The notes beneath the pieces are model-generated. The model ran no database searches. It saw nothing but the letters and a program-made list of their open reading frames with translations, and had not been told where the DNA came from. A stretch of 64,000 bases of DNA from Varroa destructor (lineage: Eukaryota; Arthropoda; Arachnida; Mesostigmata; Varroidae), in the NCBI RefSeq assembly GCF_002443255.2, contig NW_019211454.1, positions 17,947,037 to 18,011,036 of the forward strand, read 5' to 3'. Position numbers and translations under genes: made by a program. This document shows, piece after piece, positions 37,882 to 52,300 of this stretch (position 1 is its first letter; each line of letters starts with the position of its first letter).

Positions 37882-40800
37882 ATATGAAGCCTGTTGCTGG
37901 TGTTGCCTGTTCCCTCGAGTGCTATCATCGATGACGCCATCACTGGCAGTCTTCTTTAGGCCCTCTAGTCTTTAGTGCTCAGTGGAGAAGGGGCCACTTT
38001 TTTCTGTAGCGCATGATCATCTTCACCGCCTCCCCTCAATCATCTCGCATCGTTTAGAGTTGAAACGCACACCGGTGTGCTGTGAAAGAAATACGGCGTT
38101 TTAGATCCCTACTATATGCATTTAAGAATAAGAAGTTTTCACTACATTTTTTCATAAGCTGAATTTGAAAAGACAAAGAAAGACGTCAAATCGTATGGAC
38201 AAAAAGGAATACTTCACCTTTAGGTAGGTATGGGTGGGTTGCTTTGTCGATACAGTAAACGATATACGTTTATTTTTCGAATCACTTATGCTAAATTATA
38301 TCCCATTTCATATGGGTGAAGGACATGGTATCACACTACGCTATCGATATTGGTAACTGCCTGCTGACTACACGCCTCTATGAATATTAAAAACAGCTAT
38401 ACCAGACGAAAAGTTAACTATTATGTTTCGTAGCGTTATATCCCAAAGACACCCATAAGCTACAGGGTTCAGTAGATATTCAGTTATGGTACATAAAAAA
38501 TCGATATACTGAATAATCATACTGTAGTATCATAAATATTGCATTAGTCTATAAAAGATACAACATGGAGAAGCATAGTCGTCATGTATTTGTGCTCACT
38601 GTCAATTACTTTTGCGCGCCATTTGTTTCAAAAAGTCCAAACGATTAGTCACTATATAGAATGACATGCATTGATACACCCTGATTTCCTGAGCGGGTCG
38701 TTATTTCTAGCAGTGGACGCCGTTCTCTTAACAATCTGCTAACACGGGGACATAAAGGTAGCAGCCAATTATTGAAAAAAATATATTTTTACAATTCAAT
38801 CAGATACTACTTAGAATATAATCGGTGCCTGTCTTTACTTAACTGTGAGTCTATTTTATTTTCATTGTTCCCTTTTAGTAATCCTATACCTACATCAACT
38901 CCTTTCGGCTCATCAAAAGCTAAAATGGTGGTTGCGATGCTTTCGTCCTAATGCCCAGGCGAGTCGAAATAATTGTCACGCAGTACAGGTTGTAAGGTCG
39001 CTGATGCTCTAACAAAGGTGCTGGCGATTCAGTTAAAGGCAAAGGCAGCACTTCTGGTTGGTGGATATAAATACGCAGTTTGGGCACGTTTAGTTAAAAT
39101 GCGGCCTTGAAAGGTATGTTAGTTGAAATAATAAATACGACAGTACTATTGTAGTATGAAATTTTCTGGGTTTTATATTCGGTACCGCCGTTAGGTATCC
39201 CATCAGACGACTGTCTCCTGCCAAAATAAATGAACTGTGTTCGGATCAAGGCCAGGACAAATGTCTTTAAATTTAGTACACATATATTTTACCCACATGG
39301 AGACACTGCTATAGCATCGTATTCTGTAATATTGCAAGTGCCTTTACGAAGTGAAATAAAACAAACGGTGAGGAAAAAAATTCCTCTTGATTGTGAGTTC
39401 CCTTTGTGTTTTAGTTCCAGTTATATAATTGAAGATCCGAAATTTATATCTGTGAAAGTGGTCTTCTTTGCGTTAGCCGCTATAGGTTCGCTAGTATATT
39501 AGGTCCATAAGACATATATCGAGATATAGCTGTGTCTACGTTGATGTAATGTAATTTTAGGCAAACAATGTCCAACAGTCTACATTTTTGAAAATAGCCT
39601 AAGTAATAGACATTTTCTGGCCGGTCTTGGATGGCTCGTAAATCATCTCGGTTAAAGAAATAGGCGACATTTATTCTTAGGTTGAAGAGGCGGCATGCTT
39701 AATTATTCGTCTAGTCAAATGCCTTTGTGTGGTAGGCGAAAAGAGAGGGTCCAAAAACTCCTATCTCGGGCGCCAGGTGACTTGCACAGTACGTTTTTTG
39801 AGCCACTGAATTTAGCAGATCATTGCTTGATATTGTTTTCATTAAGTAAAATGTACGCCCAGCATGGTTCAATGATTTTTACTGTTTACGTTTACCTCCC
39901 TCACAGAAGATGGCGGTACCTACAATTGAAATGGTGACCTCAAGCTTTTGGACATTGTAAGGTTTTGCAATGCTGCAAACTTATAACAGATTATTTGGTA
40001 AACAGTATTCTACTTTCGAGTGTTTTCTTCGTCCGCCCTGTCGTCAAATGGACTACTGAAAAAAAGCGAGCAGCTACTAAATCGTATTACCTTTAATCTC
40101 AATTTTCTGATCTTCAAGATATGGCCTACACTTCGTCACGATTTCACGTGCACAAATGCTCTTCTTGTCTATTATTCCTTGTTCCTGCTTTAATGAAAGT
40201 TTGACGGAGTCCACTTGCAGTCCGACATTCACCGGTGTTCCACCGACCCCACGGCATAAAATAAAATCTACATACGGAGTTCTGTCGAGTCCGTTCGTGT
40301 ATGCACCAACATAGCTAAGATTCTCGCCTACATCGTCTACTTTTCAGGTGGCAGAATGCTTTCTTAGTTCGCGCAAAGGTAAAGGGACCGGGAAGATAGA
40401 GAGTAACTCGCAAGTTTTACGAGCCTGACACACTACAAAATCTACAAGTCTAGGTGATGTAAGATGCTGTTGCTTTTGAGAAGAAAAAAGATTTGGAAGA
40501 CAAGGCTAGGTCTCTAAGAATTCTCCGCTGGGGTACGCTGCTTGTTGATGATTGGGAAAGCATGCTTGTAACAGAATATCAGACGACAAGGGCGGCATGT
40601 TAGACAAAGAACGGCAACACAGAATAATACATTGGTATGATCGACCCCTTATATGGGCTCTGGTCAAATATTTACAAAATATATGGTAAAAAAATAGTTA
40701 TTCTAAGTCATTACCTCTATGACAAACATCTCCATTGGCGTCCATATACCGGCCCTATGTCGGGCCACGGCTAATTATCATGACTACCGGGAGATTTGAA

Positions 40801-41711
40801 GAAGAAGAAGACAGTGAGGTAGACCTTGCGGTAGGGAACAGCTATGCTACAGAATAGCAGGAAGGCTGCTAGAATTTTTTGCTTGTAATAAAATAAATTC
40901 TGTCTATTCTGTAGTGCCGCGTTGTCCTTTAAATCAAGGCATAAATACCTTAAAGGACTAAAAAAAGGTTTAGGAAGCTGACAATGAGAGGTACTATCGA
41001 CGATGAATGTTCGTTGGGTATTGAAAATTGGCAATTCTTGAAAACTCAGTTTGTACAGTCACAGCAAGCTGTTGGCTATGGAATGCTATGATTAGTATCT
41101 GTAAATTTACGTGCAACCGCTATTTGCGTATCTTCGCAGGAATCGTGAGGATATTCCAGCAAAAATAAGGACGGGCTTACGATAAAGCTAATCAAACTAG
41201 TGCTTGTCGATTATAACTTTGACGCAGTTTTTTTCAGTTGAGCGACGTTAAATAATGCACTATAGGACCTGCTTGGGAAAACTTTAGTCGTATGATTATA
41301 TTTTTGCTAGCTGACTATAATATTAAAGACGTGACTAAGGATAGCTAAAGTGTTTTAGAAGGTCTTCAAATACATGAGGAGACATACTTTGAGAAAATGC
41401 TCTTATCTTAAAATGTTTTGTGTCTGACTTGTTCAAACAAGTCTATAACGGAAGTGAATAAATTATTTTGACTACGTGTCAAGTCTGATAGATTAGATCT
41501 AGTACAAAACATATTGGAGATAGGTTGTTGGTAGTAATAAACGCGGATGCCAAATTCATACTATTTGTTTGAACTTTTTACATTTTATTGTAACAAAATT
41601 TATGTAAAACAAAATCGTGCTTTCATTGAGACCCTCATTTGATAGGCGACAGTGATTGCTTAGTAAATCGTTGAGGTATTTCTCTTCAGGCATTTAATTC
41701 TTTCCTTATGT

Positions 41712-41752
41712 GATATATATTTTGGTATATATCTGATATATGTATGATAGAT

Positions 41753-41783
<31 letters not shown>

Positions 41784-41784
41784 T
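41712..41784. repeat. Imperfect AT-rich tandem repeat
   Basis: Clustered GATATAT, GGTATAT and (TA)n tracts ending in a T run. Confidence 0.8.
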
Positions 41785-43013
41785 TTTTTGTTATTTTATA
41801 GTAGAACGGTTACAGTGGATGAATCAGTTGGGTGAGCAGAGTACGTTCAATGCGGATATACATTATTAGGTACAAAGATTCATCTAAACACTGATATCTC
41901 TCCAGGAGGCCATGTTGGAAAAGCATCTTCACACAGAGCTCGGCCCTACAATTGGCCTACTAATTTCAATTTAAATAAACTTCCGAACTGTACAACCATC
42001 AGGTGCTGGTTCCGAACCTATATTTCACGTCGTTTAGTAATAGGCAAAGACCTTATTCCTATAGCCACCAATGCATGTCTTATAAATCTGTTCTCGGAAT
42101 ATACTATAATTTTTGTACGCATAACGAATGAATCGTTAATTAATTAATTAGGTGTAGAATAAGGTCACTTTCACTTAAGATGACTTGTCAGAAATAGATT
42201 TATATTCAAAACAAGAAAGCATTGCCTATGGCACAGTGCATGCAAACGTAAACTGAGTAATTTTGCCAGGTTTGTATCTCAAATAACAATTTCATTGATG
42301 ACAATATTAGAGACGATAAAAGTATAGTCGTATTTGCATGCAGAAGGATCGATGTGGCCGAAATATGAGGCCTTTGTGAACGGAGAGGCCTGACTTCAAC
42401 GTGATGTCATGATAGAAGCTAGGTTGTTCAACGCCACGAGATAAACTAAGGGAAAAACTATTTCCATGACGTTTTTGGGCTAAGTTTATTTTCCGTGGAA
42501 GATTCAGATATACTACATAAAGTCTGTCAGATTAGGTCGAGAGACGTAAAGAGAAGTTAAATGCCGCGAGATAATAGCCTGGTCAAAAATGGAGGACACG
42601 ACAAACGCGTGGAGAGCGACCTTTTTGTCTACAACATTGCAGTTTGCCTGAAATATAATGTGTCACTGTTAAGCCATAGCAGATAGATCTAAATTGTCTT
42701 TGCAAGCATGTTTCTGCCAAGCAGACCATGAGAAGAAGCCGATCTTGTTTGAAATTCATGCAACGGAGAGCGAAAGGTAAGTCTCTAAGTTAACTGGACA
42801 GAAGCGCTTACTAACTTAATTAAAATGCCCACAAGACTAATAACAATGCGAGCACTTCGTATCTAATTGGCTTACTGGCAACGTGATGTAGAACATTTAT
42901 TCGTTGGATTGCTTGCCTAAGGCGGTAATCGTATTTCTACATTGTTTTCACACATCCAACCTCAAGGCCATGCGATTTGAGCAAAAAAAATCAGGCTAGC
43001 CTCTCTATCTATT

Positions 43014-43042
43014 AGATATGTCTATGTAGGATAGACATATCT
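43014..43042. repeat. Perfect 12-bp hairpin
   Basis: AGATATGTCTAT, loop GTAGG, ATAGACATATCT. Confidence 0.85.
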
Positions 43043-43375
43043 TGCTTTCCTGTTATCACCAAGGTGCCACAGTATCGTTTTCGCTAACCGCTTTTACATT
43101 TTGTGACTATTGAATTGAGCTTCTTTCTGTCGTATCACATACAGAATGCAGTCTATGGCTTTATTTAATAGACAATTGTCGTTTCCATCCGTTATTTGTC
43201 TTTTGTCTTTCATTATGCTGATAGCCGATCGCCTAAATTGTAGTATCGGTTTATTGTAGTTCACGAGCTCCATTAATGAAAGTCATGAATGTTCATTATG
43301 TTTGATGGTTGCACTGCGTCCGACAATACATTGAATGTCATCTGTTCAGTAGTTTCTCTCATAATTGAAGAAGGT

Positions 43376-43396
43376 GTATATATATATATATATATA
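43376..43396. repeat. (TA)n microsatellite
   Basis: Ten uninterrupted TA units. Confidence 0.9.
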
Positions 43397-43654
43397 CAAC
43401 CGACCCTGAGGATTTAACTTTAGCGCATAAGTCTAATACATTCTGACGCAACTGAGAGAAGGATTAGTGTTAATTTCTTAGATAAGTTAGCTTAGAATTC
43501 CATCAATACTCGTAGCTTGGTACAAAATCTTTTATAGGCCTTATGCGACCTTCACGGCATACATGGTCCTTCAAATGTAGAAGTTGAATGTATAATACAT
43601 TTGGAGGAGGAGATTTGGAGAGAAAGTATTAAAAGGAATGTATACTCTTGTTAG

Positions 43655-43670
43655 TATATATATATATATA
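43655..43670. repeat. (TA)n microsatellite
   Basis: Eight TA units. Confidence 0.9.
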
Positions 43671-45794
43671 CAAAGGAAAGATGGAGAAATTGCCGCTAAG
43701 TTGATCTTCAACCTGTAAGAAAGGAGCTCCTTTTCGCTTTCTCTTATTCCTCATATTTAGTTTTCGTTTTTTTTTAGCCAGTTACAGCCTTTCAAGCCCA
43801 AGTCATCACCGAAACACGACACATTTTTGAACATTTCATTTTATGCTGGAAAGAGCTAGCCTTCTCAAGCAAGACTCAACGACAGCATAGAAGCTTGAAG
43901 CATTTGTTTATTATTAGCTTAGTAGTGAATATCGCCATTTTATTTCATATGGCGAAAACGAAGTACCGAACGACTTTAGGTCGTTCTGCATGTAAAACTG
44001 ATGCATAATCTATCTATTTGATTATTACACAATTGCCGGATAAAGTCTTCGTCATCATAAAAGGTTAAAGGTAGAATACTTAGTAGAGCTCATGTAAAAA
44101 GCCCTATTTTCAATTTTTACTAAGTATAGTACAGAAATGTTCTAGTTTATAGCAAGTACCTTTTTTTTTTATCTTATTTTTATCTGCAAACACAAAAATC
44201 AAATCAGCTTTAGCCCTGATGAAGTAATTCTACTGTGCTTGATCAAACCTACTGCGTCTTGAGGTTTACGTCCACTTCACCGTTTAAGCCGAAGATTGGT
44301 ATATCAGCCAAGAATTTACTGCGCCATATACAATGTTGCTTTTTCAAATGTTCTCTGCTAACTTATTCCGTTCTTTTTCGTAAATACACAACAATTTAGA
44401 GGGCCGTTGATGTTTTATCTGGCTACATTGCGTATGCCTCCCTCTCGAACACCTCATTATTCGCCAAACACTTCGTACCAGACGCAGCGTTACCACTCAC
44501 CGCGACACGACGGCGGGACAGCTCTTGACATCAAAGTCACTCACTCAGTGAGTTTACATGCCTGTTCCTATCATGAGCAGCATCGTCTTCGCGCTGCTGC
44601 CAGTACCTATATTCTTTATTATTTAGTGTTCACGTTAGTCTACCGTGCGTAAAACAGAACGCCCATCAGTCCGCTTAGTTTAGCCATCCATTTCCTCCCG
44701 CGCACCCCGGCAGCATTCACAAGGGTTACCGAAGGCAAATTTCTTGTCGATCTACCTACCTACCTTCCACTTCGGCTGCCTTTCGCCCTTCTTTTTTCTG
44801 TAGCAATTACTGAGCCAACAGGAAAGCGACAGAACATGAACAGGAAATAGCACTGGGTTGCTTGCGAAGTCTGCGGAGCATGGTGGAAAAATGAAACACA
44901 GCGGAATCAAAGAAGCTTAAGACGAATAGCTTTTCCGTTGTAGAAGCAATATGAGCAAGAACAATAATTCGAGGTTTCCGGCACGCAAATGGAGTACTCT
45001 CTCTGCGGAGACCTTGGACTGATCCCGATTGATAAACTGGTTGGCTCCTAATCAGGGAACACCGCTACAAAGGCAAAAGCTCTTGGAACTTGAAAGCCTT
45101 AGAAATCCCGGCTTTTATAGGAAGACAGTTCAGAAATGAGCTCGACGGGGAGCATTTTGGGGTGAGATAGAGAATAGGTTGAACTGAGTGTCAGTTGATC
45201 GGCTTTTAGAGCAGGACAATACCAGCTACTAGCTGGCGGGTCTGTAGATACGGGTCAAACTAGGACCAAGTTCAATGCAAAGAGCCTAACGCATAGGGGA
45301 GAAGGAACGCTGAAGAAGCCTAGTTTCGCCTGTACTGGCTTAGGTACTTTTTCCCCCATTTCCTTACACTTTCTCCAGTATTTCGGTATATCGCAGCTGC
45401 TCCGAGCTTTTTTAGATTCTCCGCCAGTTTGCGCCGCTGGAACTCGATGCTAGTGCAACTGTGAGCGCTGAAGGGCTTTGCAAGGTTCGTTGTTGGGCTA
45501 TCTGACGGTAAGCGCTCAGTCAGAGAGTCAGGGATCTGACAAAGCATTGCAGCTTTTCGGGCAGAGATTTACAAAAGAGGGACTAGCCGCAGCGTAATGA
45601 GTGAGCGAGCGACGACTGGAAGTGACAGGAGAGATTCAAAGTAAAGGGTAGTGACCGTTCCGCCTTAGTCTGTCAGATGGCCACTGCTTTGTACAGAACC
45701 CCTGTTGTTTGAAAAAAGCCGCGGTTCGTGTTTGTAGCTCTAACTATCTCTTCTGTCAGATGGCAAAGAATTTATGTAGATTTATGTCCTTTCG

Positions 45795-46344
45795 CACAAT
45801 TCATTGGGGGGAATTCTCAAGGAACAGCCATGCACACAGTTCTGTCAGTAGTTATCACGGTACTGAGGGGCAACGATAGGGTGTGCTACAAACTGTCGAT
45901 GTCAGCGCAAGGAGCTTTTCTCTCTGTTTGGAAAACAAGTCGAGGAAAATCTGCGAACGTAGAATAAGTACGGACATGAAAGGAGCAGATGGCCAGACAC
46001 CCACACATATATACAGATAGAAATCTTATTACTCTTCTAGACGAAAGGAGAGACGATAATCATTTCCACACAAGTCACAATCCATTGGGCGAATTTTCAA
46101 AGAACAGCCAAGTACACAGTTCTGTCAATAGTTGTCACGGCACTGAGGAGCAAAGAGAGGACGTGCCACAAACTGTCGATGTCAGCACAAGGAGCTTTCC
46201 CGCCCCTTTGGAAAACAATTCGAAGGGAATCTGCGAACGTAGAATAGCAAGGACACGAGTGGCGCAGATGGCCAGACACCCATACATATACAGATACACA
46301 TCTTACTATTCTTTCAGTTGAAAGGGGAGGCGATCAGCATTTCT
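45795..46344. repeat. Two-copy tandem repeat, about 280-bp unit
   Basis: Copy 1 (about 45795-46066) and copy 2 (about 46076-46344) align head to tail over their whole length. They share long identical stretches such as CACAGTTCTGTCA, CAAACTGTCGATGTCAGC, ATCTGCGAACGTAGAATA and CAGATGGCCAGACACCCA. By eye roughly four-fifths of positions agree, with a few small indels. No open frame is conserved between copies, so this is a non-coding satellite-like or transposon-derived duplication. Confidence 0.9.
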
Positions 46345-46349
46345 GAAAT

Positions 46350-49300
46350 GGTACGAGGAACAATTTAAAGTCTATAGAGATTGCTGTTTCTTCGGACATC
46401 TGTTCGGGGCGGGCGTACAGATTCCTAAGACAGTCCTAGTTATCACTTTTGCACCGTAGGACCGTCCTCTTCTGTACCGTTTCCGACTGCCTTAAAAAGA
46501 CGAACTATTTATGAGTTAAGCAAATGTTTATGGGGGAGGCTTTACAAGGATACGCAGTCGTGTGTTTAGACATTGTAGAACAAGATGCCTTTTTGCTCTG
46601 GAAGAGCCAGTTGTTGAATACTTGGAAGCGTGCTTTCCTATAGTTGAGTGCTATAAACAGAACCTATTTCTATCACTCAACTTCAGAATGATGTGCTATT
46701 CTGTGATTATTTCTATCCCTGCCATTTCTCGTCTTTTGATTTGCTCGCATTGTCACTGAACTTAAAACGTCTCGGTCTCCGCGACCTCGCTAAAAGGCCT
46801 ATTTCCCGTAGCCCGCGAAATTGTAAGAAAAAGCGAACCTCAGATACATTCATCTCCTGATCGGGCTTGCTTTGATCTTTCTACGAGAGTTCCATTTCGG
46901 ACGGAATCAAGACAAAGATCACGTCGAGATATCGACACACGATTTCAGTATATTCGGTAGAGGTTGGCTGGCAGGAGCAGGCTGTTTTCTGCTCAAGCGA
47001 TGCTAATCTAAGACGCTTATTTTACTCCACATTTTGGCGAACGGACTAAAACTGTGGCATCGCACAAGTGGAAGTAGAAATGACAGACTTACCCTGTTTC
47101 TACAGATGTCACCCGTTGCAAAGCCAGCTGTCGATACTGACTGAATCTGCTACTTCACTCGCTGTTTACTTGTTATGCGATAATGCCCTTACGACCAAGT
47201 CAAGTAGTACTTGAGTAGGTTTGTAGCAGCCTATTTTTACTCTCTCATTTTGCTTTATGGACGATGTCGGTCGAATGTCAGTGAAAAGCTCGTTGGGCCT
47301 GATAATAACACTGATATAGAAGAACGATTCGGCTAAACTGTACCTTATATAACGTGATGTACGACGAACTGTGTGCATTATAGCGACAAGATCGAGTGTT
47401 ATCAGTATATGGCGCCATTAGATTGTTCGTTGGTTAAAACACGAAGCCTACTGAGAAGCGTTTACCTTTTCATGTTAATTAATTTTTTTAGCGATAACGT
47501 TTGACCAAAGCTTCTGTATTTGTTAAACGGTTCAAAACTAACAGCTTTCTTCCAATGTGATTCCTTTAAAACGCAACGTATTTTCTTTATTATCGTCCAG
47601 CCTCATGATGGAAATGTTCACGCAGGTGCGAAACATGGAAGACCGCAGAGGGACTCACAAAATGCAAAGTCAGTATGACGCAGCATAAGCTAATTTTGGG
47701 TACACGTATATAAGACACGCATAAGGTAGTACCGTACAGATATCTCCAAGCGCATTTGTACGATTTGCCAAAAAAAGGCAGCGCAAGATGCTTGCTAGAT
47801 CACAAGCAGCACCCCCAGGGACGGACGCAGGATATAATATACTAAATGAAAGTGATCTATAGAGACAAGTATATTCGCTGTGTAGTACCTGATCGATCCG
47901 TAAGTTCATTAGAGCCTTTCGCGTAGCCTGATTACCGTAACAAAAGAGTGTTTGCAATGCGGCTTGTTCCGCAGTGCTCTCAAATATGTTGTTTTATTAT
48001 GTAGGTTATTTTAGTGTTTGGTTGATGTCAATTGTTGGCGTCTTTTGTGCGCACAGGATTATACAATGTTCTTTTTCTTGTTCATTTAGACACAGTCAAT
48101 GTTCACACAAAATACAGGTTCTTTAGATAATTTGTTTTCGATTAAGCGACAAAAGAATGAATAACTTGGTATCGTCTTTGGGAAACACAGCGGGATTAGT
48201 ATTCAAAAGATAACAATTGTTTTTTTACTTTTTAAGCAATAAATCGATCGTTGTACAGATAAAAATGATTAAATTCCACGAAGTGTTCACTCCAGCCATG
48301 TAACAAACAATTGCGAAAGGAATAAAATGTCTACGATACAAAATACCACGTGTTCGCATTCTGCGTTGCTTTTTCAGAAAAATAGAAATAATTTTCAATT
48401 ATATTTCGTTATTTCTTATTCATATCTCGTTTTACTTATGTATTTAAAATCGATCGAAATTTCAGATCGCATATGCCGAGCTCTTTTGAACTTATCTACA
48501 TTGCTATTACAATATTAATAGGAGTAAAACACACGCGGACGAATGCAATCAAAGTTTAAAAGGGCACAGGTTTCATCCCAACCTCAAGCATTCTGTTTTT
48601 ATTCTTGAATAATTAAATTCTTATCGAATTGCTTTAAATCTAATGATAATACTCAGCACATTATCTCGACAAGTTATTGATCTTTAGCAATGAAAATGGC
48701 AAAACAGAAGCCACCTCTTTTGGCCAGTAAAATAAGCGGTCACCGTCGCTTACTTACTGCTTGAGCTTTGACTTCTAAAAAGCCTCTTTGTTCTTCCTGT
48801 CTCCCTATTTTTCCGCTTCCTTTAGCTTGCACTAGTCGCTACAACTTTGAGCTTCGTTTAGCCCCCTTTCACGCCCTCTTAGAAGACTGCGTCACTTCGC
48901 GCCCCGACAATGGTTTGAACCCCGCTTCAGATTGCGAAACTAGGAAGTTTCTAGCTTGGTAAATAATTAACCAACGGCTAAAACTGAAGTACCCTTTCTA
49001 TTCGTGAGCGAACCCCAAACCTTAAACAGAGCCCCAACTTGGGCTGGTTTAGTGACACTGGCGACGGCGCCATGATTCCGTGTACATGACTTATTCGCCC
49101 CGTTCATATCAATACTAACGTCGTTTATAGCACAGGGTTCAACTGAGGCTCGTTCGAGGGATTGATATCTTACATTCCGTGATGAGAACGTATACCGATT
49201 TTAAAACTGGCGCGGTCGGTGGGGCTGGCTAAAAGCACTTAAAAATACACAAATAAAAGCGCCGTTAGATGGCGCTAGATTGAGACCAATAATCTTTGCC

Positions 49301-52300
49301 CTGGGTATGTTTAACATGCGCTACAACATTCGACTAGTAGAGGGTTAAGAGCCTAAGATAAATCCGGCCGTATATTAGGTGTTAATAGCAATCCATATAT
49401 ATACTTCCATTTTAAAGAAAAACATTATATCAATTAATAATTTTTCTATGGTAAGCTCGAACTAGATTCACCTAGTAATATTTCAATGCAACTTGCCTCA
49501 ACATATTGGCATGTTGTGAATGTAAAAGGTTATACCGGAAAACGTTTACCAACATTTGATACCCATTGTAATAATGGCTTTGTATCGACGAACGATTAGT
49601 TTAGGAGACATCGATAGCAGTTCAGTGGTGGTATAAGCGTGTCGCTATCTTAACTTCTGTTAAATTGTCGTTGGAAGCAAACGCAGTAATACAATGATGA
49701 TGATGATTATTGTCATTATTTTATCGTAGTCATTATCATAGCATCCTGAATTGACTTTTCTACAAAGATTTCCATCGCTAAACCTACACAAACCGGGATA
49801 ATATGTTTATTTTTCATGCAAGCGTTACTCTTGAGTACTTACGCAGTTTCAGGTAACTCAACCACTCGCCCGCTATCCGCTGATTTCCGAAGTTGACGCG
49901 TAATCAGTGCCTTTATATAATTATGTAACATTTGGGGTTTGAAAACACCTACTCTGCTATATAATACATCGCACCAATAATTTACTGCTAAAAAACTCCA
50001 ACCAGCATCACCACTTCCATTCATAAATGACCCGTTATACGTATAATAGCTTTTTCTTGGGGCCAGAAACCTCAGAGATGAGCCATAGATCAGCTTGACG
50101 ATCACTACATCATGTTTTTACTTCGGACGTCCTACCGTTCATTTACTTCTATCAAGCCGCCGCACGTCCTACAACCTTTTGTGCGGTTGCTGCGCAGCAC
50201 GGCGCAGCTTTATACTTCGTGAACAAAGCAACTCGCTCCCTCTGTTTTTTTTTTCTCGTTCTTCTGATAGCTTTCATATCACCGCGACGCTAACTTGTTT
50301 CCAGTGCTCCTAATGGCCGTTTCAAGTTTCATGAAACGGGCAGGCAGGCAGGCCCGCCACATTTATCTCTTGGCCACGTCTGGCACCCAGGGTTGACAGG
50401 AGCCTGATAACAAACCTCCAAGACCCACACTTATAAAACAGTTCTAAATCTGCTATATATAGTATATCTGGCTACACTGTCCTGCACAGGACATCGTTGA
50501 TAGAACCTGTGTATTAAGGATTGCCGATGATCACCCGGGGGCCTGCAGTTTTTCATCAGATAGATTCCGAGCATCGATGTACTCTGCGCGGATGTCATGC
50601 AACATCTTTATCTTGCATGTAAAGGCTATCCGATAGTAATCATAATCATGATAAGAATAATATCAGTGGGTTAAGCTTTATGAGGAGCTTCGAGCTTATG
50701 GGCTTGTTATTAATACGTTATCGTAATCACGGTCAATGCAACAGTGACCTGCTTCTGACACTGAAAAGCGATAATTCGTCGCGACGGGCGAACAAATCAG
50801 AGCTGTGAGTATATAGCTGGCATTTTTCCCTATGGAAGAATCTAGAGAACCAACTGACCAACTTGGTTACCCTTGAATTCCTAGTTTAAGTACTTTTTTA
50901 TTTGTTTTCTTTACTTCAAATGCGATACTTGCCGGTACCGCTTCTGAAGCCGCAGGTAACAATATAGCTAATTCTATTATCTCGACTGCAACTGCTCACA
51001 CGGCTTCTTGGCACCGTGCCACGACTATTAAATTCAACACAATTCCACTGCTTAATTCGCGTCTGCTCGAGTCGGCCGTAATTGTCTTAGAGGCAAAATG
51101 GGGGAATAGACGAAGAGATTCGCTGACTGTATTGAGAAACACCCCAGCAGAAGCCTTTCCAAAACCGGTCTCGACTGCCAACTGTGTCCTGTGAAACTTT
51201 CAATTTCTGATGTCATACTACATACTGCAGTGGTTGCATTGGATCTAACATCACCGCGCTACTTAATTCAATAGCGTCCCAAGCCCTTCACGGAGTTGTA
51301 CGAGTCTATTCGCTTCTTTCCCATCAAGTCGCGGGACTTGTAGCCAGGTCCGCTACAGGTTTATGTTTTGAAGTTAGAGGTTTACGTGAAGTAGGCATCC
51401 GACAAAGGCGCTACACCTCCTGACTTTCTCATCTCATACGCCGACACTCCTACTTACCTTTCTGGTCTGAAAGGGCACTTGACCGAAGATGCGGATTAGT
51501 CATCCGCACAGCAAAGAAATTCGCTTCTCGCACGTGCATGGGCATATAGTGCTTACCAAATACGCCTTTTTTTCAACATCTTTATGATTAGTAAATCCCG
51601 AGCCACACATCATAACAGTACATGGCCACGACTGCCTGACATCACCCAAATCACTAATGGGGTGCTTTCAACGGTTTCAACTTGGTTTCCACTACCTGAC
51701 ACTTCGAGGTCGAAGTGTTGGTCGGGTTTTCGCAAAAAGAAACACTGCCTACATTTCACGCTGACAGGTGGTGTGAGCAAAACAATGCAAAGACGCACAC
51801 ACATTGATAACAATAATAGCCGCTAACGACGAGCTATACAAGCAGCTACACAAAGAGAGGTTTGCTCAGTGACCGGGCTGAGTCACTGGCGCGAAGACCG
51901 TCCGGTGCCGTAACATCTCTCGGTGGGGTTGTTCCAAATATAGGGCTGTTCCAAACCATACTGCATTATGTGTTCTCCTGTGTTGGACTTCCTGACTCGG
52001 GAAGCATATCTGCGAAAAAGCTAACTTGAAGAAGCACCTTTTTTCTCTCGAAGAGGGATTGTGGTTTTCGTCATTTATGACGTAAATGAGTTATCGGCCC
52101 GAGGAACGTTGTTACTATTACGTAATTACCGACAACGTATAGGTTTGGCGGATACCAATTCACCGGCTATGTGGCATCATTATTTGGTAATCTGGTACAA
52201 AGGATGAAAATCCGATACGATAAGCAGGTGACGGCAAACAATGCTGCGATACTTTTGGCTGTGGAAACCGTCAATGTCCTCCTCGCCCTTTCAATAAGCC

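Larger units (their letters stand above)
35740..45790. other. Non-coding block with simple repeats
   Basis: No recognised gene. It contains a long pyrimidine-rich tract at 37787-37881, AT tracts at 41712-41784, 43376-43396 and 43655-43670, and a perfect 12-bp hairpin at 43014-43042. An ATG frame at 36174-36386 on the plus strand (70 codons) has no known domain. Confidence 0.4.

Noticed and set aside
45989..46321. Plus-strand open frame of 110 codons across the tandem repeat
   Set aside because: The frame is not preserved between the two repeat copies, so it is not under coding constraint.
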